Position numbers and translations under genes: made by a program | Shown here: positions 54,612 to 64,000 of the stretch, one piece after another | Position numbering within the stretch: position 1 is the first letter of the stretch | Layout: each line of letters begins with the position of its first letter | Assembly: GCA_026119855.1 (NCBI GenBank) | Contig: JAOWBW010000076.1 | Span: forward strand, 124,001-188,000 | Direction of reading: 5' to 3' | DNA length: 64,000 nucleotides | Source of the DNA: Campanula takesimana | Lineage: Eukaryota > Streptophyta > Magnoliopsida > Asterales > Campanulaceae | The notes under the pieces: model-generated | Told to the model about the DNA's origin: nothing | The model's database searches: none | The model's input: the letters and a program-made list of their open reading frames with translations, nothing else

Positions 54612-57600
54612 CAAAGTGTATCCAATACCCATTGAGCTTAGTTATGATCTCCAACATAATTGCAAACGAGCTTACGTAGGATAATTATCCTTGTTATTAT
54701 CATAAGGTATTTTGCATATTTTGACTCTCCTATCTTTGACGATTTCTCGAGTAAGATAGAAACGTCTGAGTATATGTTTAGATAAGATAATAGTCCCTTG
54801 ATTTGTGTAATAACGATTATTGACACAATGAAGGTACATTAAATTAGTGACACTAGAAACGATTTCTAGTTTACTAATTAGAATCTTAATTTCACCATTT
54901 TCTAGTCGCATATCATGCCACTAGATACTCAACTTTTTGTAGAATAGTAATGGTCCATTTAGAACTCTTCTAACACCATTATTAGATGTAAACATGTATT
55001 TATACTGCAATATTTATCTTTGTTGGTTTATAAGAATGCATCTATGTATTATTACAAGATCATATTTCATTCCATCAAAGATCAAGAACGCATCATTTAG
55101 TTCCTTTTAGAGAACATAAGAGTGTTTCTTAACTAGTGACTTTCACTAGGATCCGATTGGTATTATCTCATCATACTCCAAGTATATGAGACATCCGGTC
55201 TTAGTACATTAACATGGCTTACATGATAGATCCAATTGCTGAAGCATATGGAATCCTAATCATGTACTCTTTGCTCATCAGTCTTCCAGTAAAATTAAAT
55301 CTTGCAAAGATTAATGCCATTAGACTTTCACAAGTAACCTCTCCAAGAGTCTTGCATAGTAAACTTTTCACTATCTTGTCTTTACTAGTACTTTGACTTT
55401 AACCAAACAACGTTTTAGATTTATCTCTATAAATCTAAACTCCAATGATATATGTGGCTTTATCCAAGTCTTTCATTTAGAAACTCTTTCAGAATGAATT
55501 ATATGTCAACCACATATATATGACTAGGAATAATATTACGCTCCCACTAAATTTATTGTAATCACAAGTCTCATCTTTGATGAATTCAAACTCTTTGAAT
55601 ACTTCATCAAATTAAATTTCACTCCAAGTAGTTTGCTTCAATCCATCTCATGAATTTCTGCAACTTGCATATTTTATTAGAATCTTATGGATCAATCAAA
55701 ACTTTTAGGTTGTATCAGACATATCCTAATGTAAGTTCCTGTTAAAGAATATAGTTTTGACATCCATCTGTCATATTACATATTCGAAATATGAAGTCAT
55801 GACAATTAGAATTCTAATAACATTAAGCATGACCACGGGTGATGAAGTTTCATCATAATCGACATTATGAATTAACTTTTCTCAATTAGTCTTGCTTAAT
55901 CAATATACACTTTTAGATTTTATGACTCCAAGTCATTGATCTAAATCCGGAGCGGACTTTGCATCTTGATAGGTAATAGGTCAATCATTCGCAATGATAT
56001 TTTCCTAATTGCTTTCTATTACGAGAAATCAATATTTCTTGTTATAGATAGTATCCTATCATTTATGCAAATAACTTTGTGTATACTTGAACGAATTTCT
56101 ACAACTCCTTGTGAAACTTTGTTCAATCTTCCATCTTAGGTTCTATATCATTTTCTAGGTCTCGAACTCTTCGAGATACATTTTACTCCCACTAGTTCTT
56201 TAGAGATAAACGATTTATCTAGAAAGTGGTATTTAGAGTAACAAACGATTTGTACTCTTTAAAGGGTGTAAAATTAATATCATTAAGATATCCCATAAAA
56301 TACATTTATTAGATTTAGGTGTGATTTTGTCCAAGACAAACTTTTCTCAAAAGTATCACATCACAAATCTTTATGAAAGACAAACCAAGTTTTTCTTTCA
56401 TTCCATATCTCATATGGCATCAGTCGAACCTCCTTAGATGAAACTCAATTTAGTGTAATCGCAGCTGTTTCCAGCACATAATCCAGAAGGATAATTAAAA
56501 ATCAGTTTGACTTATTATGAGACGAAAAACTGTGTTTTACAGACAATCTGTAAACTTCTGGAACATCATCCGTACGGCTGCTGTTTCCAGATTATGTTTT
56601 TCTTAAATTGCAGACTTTCTGCAGAATTCTCATCGAGTCCAAGGCTCAAATATTTATTACTTTGATCTAATCAGAGTACATCAATACTTTTGCCATGAGG
56701 TGTTGAAATCCTTTCTAGCATTGTTACTTTAACGAACTACATACATCAATATGTATTAGTCCAAAAGAGTACTTCCTTTTATTACTATTAGTAAGAGGTG
56801 TCTTAATCAATTACAAGATTCACATAAATCACATGATTCAAAATCATGCAAATTTAAAACTCCGTCCCATGGAATTTTAGATATGTGTTTCTTATCATTT
56901 GATATAGACATTAATGTTTTTTAAGAATGTAACGATTACATCCTTATATTCAGATTTCCATTATTTACGTTATGCTCATTATTTTGTTCTTCCAAGATAA
57001 AGATATTAAGTCCCATTATATGATTAGCTATACAATAAGGCAAATCATATTTAATGGAACACTTTTTTATTCGAAATAAGAAATATCCATAATCTTCTAA
57101 TGAAGAAACCAAAATAATATTTCTACTTAAATAAGAACATAGCACCAGTTGTTCAAAACAAATATGAACTTATTAGGTAAAGACACTTCGCAAGTTTCTA
57201 TGATTAATGTTGCAACCATTGCATCATTATTGCCACATAGATTAATCTTTAAACTTACAAGTAGAAATTTTAACATAAATACTTGAAGTGGTAGTCCAAC
57301 TACCCTTCCTTTTGATCTTTTAATTCAAATTGTAATTTCACCAACGGTCAATCCTATTGCCAAGGTACAAATTACATTCTTTGGATTTTAGGTTTTGCCA
57401 CAAATATTTCCTTTTAGGCTTGACAACTTTTGTTTTGCCTTTATCTTAAATCCTTGTCCTTATTAACCTTTAGAGTTTGAGAGGGTTCACATTTGATATT
57501 AAGACATGGCATTTTAAACATCAAATGTCGCTCATGAACTAATATCAAATCCTTTGTTAGTTCCAAACTAACTTGATAACCAAGCCAAATTAAGGTAATT

Positions 57601-58130
57601 AATATGTCTCTCCATGTTCAAAACATGAGAACTTATTAACATACCTTTCATTCATCACATGAATGTTTAGGCTCTAATCAATCTCAAACTTTATTTGCCT
57701 CTGTTGCTTGTAGGAACGTTTCCTACGATATTGCTTATCGCATAAGCATTCATACGTTTTAGATACTTCTAAAGTTCCAAACACATGATGGCAAGTCTTA
57801 AGACGATTGACATCTATAGAATCATCCACATGTTTCTAATCAACGTCTTTGTCCACCCTTAAGGCATTAGGTTTCTTAGGAATATGGTTTATTAAGAATT
57901 CATAACTTCCGATCTTGCTTTAGAACAATTTTTAAGCTCATGACTAGGTCATGGAAGTTAATCTTATTCTTCTTAAAGTGGGGTCAATCGCAGTAATTAT
58001 ACATGATTATAGTTTAAGACATTCTACGAAATATGCAAATAAATATACACATATATTTCATACCATTATCATTTAGAGACATATAATGTATTTCATAAAT
58101 ACTCCCACTAAATTATACACCTTCAAATAC
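54612..58130 (-). pseudogene. Element E gag-pol relic, heavily decayed
   Basis: No open frame, but colinear with element D on the minus strand. The C-terminal end lies near 54600-54650. The RT region near 55640-55960 aligns with WQMDVKTAF...LNG and the LKQASRSWNIRFDE...FIKDE stretch of D, with stops in place of W, Q and other codons. The lysine-rich gag segment aligns near 57410-57450. The zinc knuckle is a decayed relic near 57325-57373, in which cysteines and histidine are lost. Many stops look like transitions. Integrase is not convincingly readable. Another CCGTACGG word is at 56571-56580. Confidence 0.75.
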
Positions 58131-59900
58131 AACAATTGTATAATATAATTTAAGTAGGCTAAGATCCAACTTTAATTTAATTTCAAGTCCGCTTTGGCGA
58201 TACTGCTCAAAATTAAATTAATTAGGTAGACAACTCTTTGTCAATCATATCATATATGATTCTTAGATCCTTTATGAGATTGTTAGACATCTTATGTCAA
58301 ACATGTTTTAATCTCATCTTGTGTCTTAGGCCCAAAACTTTGTCTTTTGATAGCCTAATTAAGTCAAACCACATTAAACGTATAGGAATCACTCTTTCCT
58401 CATCTTGCTCATACACTGATAGAATTAATGCACCTCGCTTTGGCAGAGCCCACATAAAAATACCCGGTGTACTCACAAGTGTTTTAATAATGGATTGGCA
58501 CATAACTTAAGTTTTAAGAAGGTTTATTACATAGAGATATGAATCATATATTTAATTATGTCAAACATAATATAATATAGTCTTTGCATAACTGATGTTA
58601 ACTAATCCAATTAATTAACAGAAGCAAAATCTTGTGATTTAATTATGAAGCAACATAATGGGGACGGAATCTAAATTATCTGTAAACAATTTACAGATTG
58701 GATATTTCATTCGTATTCCCAGAAACAAGGCGTAAGCCTGCCATTGGTCCATGCAATGAATTAATCCAAATATAGTTTCCTTCTCTGCAAACTATTTGCA
58801 CTTTGTATAGGGATAAATTCTGAAACTTTGAGATTATGTCAATCTTAAACTCCTTTAAGATTCTGATCTCATTAACAGTTTGGACTTTTGAACTTAAATC
58901 TGTTTCAGGAAACACGATTTCCAAAACCTGCCGTCTGAAACAGATCAGAATCAGTAATGCCCAAACCATCCGTACGGATGTTTCTGGAAGCATCCAGATT
59001 TATCCGTACAGCTCTTTCATACAGGTCACATAAACTCTAAACCCTTCAGAATTCTGAAACTGTATCCGCAGAGCATCTTGAAATTGAAAGCACAAACCGC
59101 ACGGCCGAAACTAAGCCAAAAGGCATCCACATTTCCGTGCTAAGATCAAGAAACCAAGCTACTTCTCTATACGGTCGAAACTAAGCCAAAAGGCATCCAC
59201 ATTCCCGTATAGATTGGATACTTGTTTCAAGATCTTTCATTGTCTCTTAATCTCACAGATTACAGCAGTTCTAAACTCTTTAGAACTCTGATTTCTGCAA
59301 TTGCTTTTGAATTCTTCGGCCGAAAACTATTTCAGGAAACACGTTTTCGAAAACCAGCCGTCTGAAAGCAGTTTCCAGTTTCCAGATTCGAATTCTGTAA
59401 ACAATTTACAGAATAATCTGAACACCAGAAAACAAAATCAAATCTGAGAATTTCCAAACTAGCTGTACGGATCAGTTTGGTACCACCCAAACCATCCGTA
59501 CGGATACATTGGTAGGATCCCAGATTTCCAGGTTTTTTCAGAATTTCAGAAATTCGATCAAATCCAATATCATGTTTGTACATAATCAGATTACAGAAAC
59601 ATGAATTTACAGATTACAAATTTAATTAGATCTAATCAATATCATGAATAAACAATTTATTATATATATAAATTAGATCTAAATTATCAATACACATAAT
59701 CCAATTATTTATTGATAATCACAACATGCAATTATTCATATAGACCAAATCAATATAATAATCACATAATCCCCATGTCATGCTCATAAAACTTTATATC
59801 TCATATATAAAACTCAAATCACGCATTCATATTATTATCATGTAGATATCATATAATCGAATTAAACAATTTCAACATGATATACTAAAATAATCAACAA
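58131..59900 (-). other. Leader of element E
   Basis: The section 58130-58510 is homologous to the leader of D (42830-43170), including two CGC/GCG hairpins (58188-58200 and 58433-58446). CCGTACGG words lie near 58971, 59004 (imperfect), 59465 (imperfect) and 59497. A direct duplication AACTAAGCCAAAAGGCATCC occurs near 59109 and 59188. Confidence 0.65.
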
Positions 59901-59920
59901 TGAATGGGGCTCTGATACCA
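59901..59920 (-). other. Primer-binding site of element E
   Basis: Minus strand TGGTATCAGAGCCCCATTCA, two bases after the LTR end; initiator-Met tRNA type. Confidence 0.9.
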
Positions 59921-59921
59921 C

Positions 59922-61298
59922 TATTGGGTTTTGATGCATCATGCTCAGCGGAATAAACAGATAAAATCAAACACCCTAGAGCCCGGATCCGTGCATGTTG
60001 ATTAAATTAAATACAAGATGAAAGAAACATACCCTTGAAGATCGAATCCATGAACACAGACTTTAAGGTGTTAAAGCAAACACCCTCTATCGGTATCCAC
60101 ACATCGAACGGACTCAAGAACGCTTCTTGATTTGACTGCTAGATCCTTAGGCTTTAAAAACATGGTTGAAGAACCATTCTTCAATCTCCCTTTGATTATT
60201 ATGGTTTGATGATGAGCAAAAATCAAACCCCAATAACCTAAGTATAATATGTGTTTTTCTCTCTCCAAGATACTCTTGTTGATTTCCAAAATCAATGCCT
60301 AAGGCTTAGTTTTCGGCTGAAGAGAACACATAATATAAACTGGGAGAAACCTAATTCCATTAGGTTAAAGGATTCCTTTCCCAGAAAGAAATCTGACAAA
60401 AACTCGTCAGCGGACAAACTATCCGTACGGCTAGTCCAAACCATCCGTACGGCTGGTTTTTCCACTTCCTAGTTTTTCTCGTTTTTCGTGCCAAGCAAGA
60501 TCCGTTCTGCGTGTGTGACCCAATAGGATTATACTATATTGGCAACGAGTCCGAAGACCTCGTAAATCATAAGCGGACTCTAGAAAGCCATTATGACTAC
60601 CCAAATAGTATAACTTTGAAAGCCCAAAGTTACCTTATAGAACATATCATAATCCCTTTGTCACGCGATATCATATTGGACATAAGTCATGGTCCACGTC
60701 AACATATGTTGTCCAATGCTTTCTTGATCTTGAGTAGATTGATATGAGCAAATAACATTAAACGCTTCAATTCATTTGGGTACGACAGTACACTTTTATC
60801 AATCTCACTCATCGAGTGGCCAAGCAGATATCTCTCTTGAGAGAGGGACAATTCCCATCTTGACTTATCATTCTTCCCTACAGGAATCCGATTATGCCAA
60901 TCGTAGCCTTTATAACCACCCGGTTAGGGGTAGCGTTTGAGTACGTCAAACATAATGTTCATCATGTGGAAGACTATGATAATCTCAGGTCTAAGGATGA
61001 ATGATATAACTATTATGAGATTTAATTATGACATTTGACCATGACATAAATCTCATAACGGGTCTATCCAGTACTTGTTCTCCAACATGTACCCACAAGC
61101 TTAATCCGCATCCTACGCGCTATAATCATCATATGATTATCCATTAAACTCATGCTAGCCCTTCATAAGTGCTAGGGACAATGATTATTATAATAAACAT
61201 GCAAAAGATATAATAATAGGGTTTGTTATCTCTATAACAATGAAGCTATGATATAATGCATAGGCCTTTCTCAAGGGCCTAGGGCATAATATCCAACA
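59922..61298 (-). repeat. 5' LTR of element E
   Basis: 1377 bp, ~98% identical to 53211-54586. Its inner terminal base pair is changed (CCCAATA instead of CCCAACA). Confidence 0.92.
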
Positions 61299-63124
61299 AG
61301 AAGAAGCTGTATGATTTTCGTATGACCGAAGGTACGCCCATAAATGATCATCTTGACAGATTTACTTCTGCATTACTTAAACTGCGTAATATAGGAGTTC
61401 TTGTGGATGACGAGGATGTAGCCTTGCAACTTTTAGTATCTTTACCTATGTCTTATGAACATTATGTCGATTCGTGCATAAACCGTAAAGATGGGATCTC
61501 TCTAGAGGAAGTGAAAACTTCTCTCAAGACGAGGGAATTACGCCGGAAGGCGAGTGGGAATGAGGCAGGTACCCAGTCATCAGGTTTGGTTGCTAGTAGT
61601 AGTAACAGGGGTTCTAGTGGGAAGAAGAACAATCAAGGTAATTCTTCACACAAGAAGGGTCCAAAACCTGGGGATATCTGTAATTTCTGCAGAGAAAATG
61701 GGCATTGGAAGTTCAATTGTCCCAGAAAGAAGCAAGGCAAGGCACCTGTCAGAGCAGAGGCCATGATGGCCAGAGACAGCAGTTCAAAAGAGGATTATCC
61801 TCTAGTAACATCAGAATCAGCATGCGCATCTGATGAGTGGATTCTTGATTCAGGAGCTTCTTACCATATAGAATGGTTTACCGGTTATAGACAGATAGTT
61901 GGCGGTGATATAAGCATGGCCAATAGTGCAGTCTGCAAGGTTGTCGGTATTGGTTCGATCAAGGTCAGGACTCATGATGGTAGGGTTGTTACTTTGAACG
62001 AGGTTCGACACGTTCTGCTTATGATGAAGAATCTGATTTCTCTTAGTCAGTTAAACAGCAAATGGTTCAGTTTCAAAGGTAAAGGTGGAGCAGTTAGTGT
62101 CTGTAACGGTTCAGAAGTGATGCTGAAAGGCCTTAAGCGGGGCTCCTTGTATTTCCTCCAAGGAAAGACGCTTTCAGAGTCGACTATGGCTGCATCAGAA
62201 GAGGTGAACGAGGGAGATATGTCTAAGCTGTGGCACATCAGGCTCGGTCACATGAGCACTCGAGAGATGCATGAGTTGACTAACAGAGATCTTCTTTATG
62301 GCCATAAGATCAAGGATCTTAAAGGCGTTATGGATTACATCCACTCAGAGAGTTGGGGACCTTCACGTCAGGAATTTCTAAGGGGGCACAGATATGTCTT
62401 GTCTATGGTTGATAATTATTCGAGGAGGAATTTGGTGGTTATCATGGACCACAAGAATGGGGTCCTAAGGAATTTTAAGGACTGGAAGACGGTAGTGGAG
62501 AACCAGACAGAGAAGAAGATCAAGAAGCTCCGGACATATAATGGTTTGGAGTTCTGCAGTACTGAATTCGATTCATTTTGCAGAGAGGTGGAGATTTCTA
62601 GATATCTCACCAGCAGAGGCACGCCACAGCAGAATGGTGTAGCAGAACGGATGAATCAGACATGGCTTATGGGAGCATTGTGCATGCTCTCCAATGCAGA
62701 GTTGTCTAAACGTTTCTGGGCAGAAGCGCTTAGTACAACATGTTACTTGATTAATCATGGACTTCATACCGGTATTGGCCTCAAAGTTCCCTATGAGTTA
62801 TGGACTGGTAAATCCACGATTGTTTCAAGTGTTGGCGGTGTTGATAAACAGGTGGAGCAAGAAGATACTAAAGAGTTAGTTGTCCCACAGTCAGATGTTG
62901 AAAAACAGGTGGAGCAACAAGATACTGAAGAGTTAGTTGTCCAACAGTCAGATGTTAATCAGGATCCACCAACAGAGACAAAGACTGAAGCACCAGAAAG
63001 TTCAAGTTCAGTTCCTGAGGAACATGGGTTAGCAAAAGGAAGGTCTAGAAGAGCTAATCTCGGGAAGCCTCTGGAGAGGTATAGATTTGAAGACTTGGTG
63101 TCTTGCTGGTTGCTGAGGAAGTAG
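61299..63124 (+). pseudogene. Element F gag (C-terminal), protease and integrase
   Basis: Continues gag: TPINDHLDRFTSALLKL, then zinc knuckle CNFCRENGHWKFNC (~61679-61720). Protease EWILDSGASYHIEWF near 61837. GAG-pre-integrase LWHIRLGHMSTREMHEL near 62230. The integrase zinc finger is missing: after LLYGHKIKDLKG the frame jumps to DYIHSESWGPSR. The core has VDNYSRRNLVVI, then RTYNGLEF where the catalytic D of TDNG is now Y, then NGVAERMNQT. Beyond PYELWTGK the sequence jumps to an acidic spacer containing a 57-bp duplication, and the frame is lost near 63112 (DLVSCWLLRK). Confidence 0.87.
62840..62953 (+). repeat. 57-bp tandem duplication in element F pol
   Basis: Two copies (62840-62896 and 62897-62953) encoding 19 residues each (VDKQVEQEDTKELVVPQSD and VEKQVEQQDTEELVVQQSD). 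In phase, so the acidic spacer is lengthened without a shift. Confidence 0.9.
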
Positions 63125-64000
63125 AGTCCGTTCTTATGGAACCCTCTACTTTCAATAAAGCAGATACATGTTCAGAGTCATCTCAGTGGTATGCGGCTAT
63201 GGGTGATGAGATGGAGTCTCTTCACAGGAATCAGACTTGGAAGTTGACTACAAGGCCATAAGGCAGGAAGATTGTGACTTGCAAGTGGATCTTCAAGAAA
63301 AAGGAATGGATGTCACCGGCAGAAGGGATCAAGTATAAAGCTCGAGTTATTGCAAGGGGTTTCACACAGAAAGAGGAGGTGGACTACAATGGGGTCTTCC
63401 CAATAGTGGTCAGACACACTTCGATCAGAGTCGGAAGGATTCCAAGTTCCTGGTAAGGATGATCAAGTATGTATATTGAAGCAATCGCCTTGGCAGTGGT
63501 ACAAAGGATTTGACAACTATGTGATAGAGCAGTCATGAAGTCAGAGATTCAGAAGCTGAAAGGCTTATTGGTCGCAGATATGAAGGGTTTGGGTAACGCG
63601 AAGAGAATTCTGGGTATGGAGATCTATAGAGACAGAGCCAAACGGAAACTGTTCTTATCCCAGAAAAGATACATCAAGAAAGTTTCAGAGAGGTTTGGTA
63701 GGTCAATAGCTAAGGCTATAGACATTCCGGGTGCAGTGAATGCACAGACAGTCGCGTTTGGGCCCAAATCGACTGAGGAGAAAGAGTATATGGCTTGAGT
63801 ATCCTATGCTAGTGCAGTTGGTAGTTTGATGTATGCTACAGTGCGCACCAGCAATGTCAGACTCGTCTATGGAGATGGGACAGAATGTGCAGTCGAAGGT
63901 TTCATAGATTCAGGGGATGTTGATACAAGAAGATCGAAGACCGGATATGTGTTCACGCTTGGTGGGTCAGTTGTTAGTTGGAAGACTACATTGCAGGCGA
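63125..64000 (+). pseudogene. Element F RT and RNase H remnants
   Basis: RT N-terminus CKWIFKKKEWMSPAEGIKYK (~63280-63339) and ARVIARGFTQKEEVDYNGVF; the VDVKTAF and YVDD parts are deleted between about 63425 and 63535. The later connection domain (LLVADMKGLGNAKRILGMEI, ~63565) and RNase H-like sequence (YVFTLGGSVVSWK near 63945) follow, with a stop near 63796 and an internal deletion. Truncated by the window end. Confidence 0.8.

Larger units (their letters stand above)
53211..61298 (-). mobile_element. Ty1/copia element E, related to D, with eroded interior
   Basis: 8.1 kb in the gag of F, flanked by TSD AGAAG (53206-53210 and 61299-61303). Minus orientation: 5' LTR 59922-61298, PBS 59901-59920, polypurine tract 54587-54611, 3' LTR 53211-54586. 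The LTRs are ~98% identical by eye (about 22 differences in 1376 bp). The LTR (CCCTAG..., GAGATTTATGTCATGG, GTGGGTACATGTT), leader and pol relics all resemble element D on the opposite strand. No open reading frame survives. So it is a relatively recent insertion of a copy that was already coding-dead or became so very fast. Confidence 0.92.
52141..64000 (+). mobile_element. Ty1/copia element F, Tork/Tnt1-like, decayed, runs off the window
   Basis: The 5' LTR 52141-52746 (TGTTAGG...CTAACA) starts directly after the receptor-kinase codons; PBS at 52749. GTTTC (52136-52140) would be its left TSD. Gag begins at 52827, is split by element E at 53210 and resumes at 61299 in phase (LYLKK then KLYDF). 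The order gag, protease, integrase, RT, RNase H follows with several deletions. The 3' LTR and right TSD are outside the window. Confidence 0.9.

Noticed and set aside
1..64000. tRNA, rRNA or snRNA genes
   Set aside because: The only tRNA-related sequences are primer-binding sites next to LTRs; no cloverleaf or conserved rRNA segment was seen.

Overview
This is a stretch of nuclear DNA from a plant, almost certainly a eudicot. It is AT-rich and built almost entirely of LTR retrotransposons nested inside one another. Only one host protein gene is visible, a leucine-rich-repeat receptor kinase of the RLK902/RKL1 type, and it is broken. I see no rRNA, tRNA, CRISPR array or bacterial-style operon. 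Species cannot be named from the sequence alone.

Layout. (1) 561-5413: an old Ty1/copia element of Ale/Retrofit type with 188-bp LTRs and TSD CTTGT. (2) 6123-12898, minus strand: a Sirevirus-type copia element with ~962-bp LTRs and TSD ATACT; it has lost reverse transcriptase and RNase H. (3) 13008-13267: a Stowaway-like MITE. (4) 13536-49783: a Mutator-like element with ~192-bp terminal inverted repeats and a 9-bp TSD (TAAATACTA), originally under 2 kb and swollen to 36 kb by insertions. A Stowaway MITE (14016-14287) and Ty3/gypsy element A (14829-49192, TSD GCCGT) sit inside it. Element A in turn holds element B (Tat/Ogre type, 18847-36475, TSD ACTAT) and copia element D (40231-48752, TSD TTATT, inside the 3' LTR of A). 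Element B holds solo LTR C (24204-26696, TSD TCTAA). (5) 50475-52140: the receptor-kinase gene, interrupted by a solo LTR (50730-51809, TSD CAAAC) and then by Tork/Tnt1-like copia element F (52141 to beyond the window). F is itself interrupted by copia element E (53211-61298, minus strand, TSD AGAAG). TSDs found on both sides fix the order of insertion.

Element B is the richest. Besides gag-pol (PR with G-patch, RT, RNase H, a second RNase H, integrase) it carries on its antisense strand a four-exon gene for a plant-mobile-domain protein. That gene is open for 652 codons with three phase-0 GT-AG introns. B also has a second antisense ORF, a duplicated hairpin with a covarying base pair, and a 45-bp tandem array before its 3' LTR.

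The most unusual signal is not a gene. Five of the retrotransposon families carry clusters of a short CpG-rich palindromic word in their LTRs. Which word a family carries does not follow its ancestry: related LTRs carry different words and unrelated superfamilies share one. In B, D and E, and before both antisense genes of B, the clusters sit just upstream of a TATA box. The Sirevirus has an analogous private word (GTGTTAYC and its complement) that also runs through its coding region.
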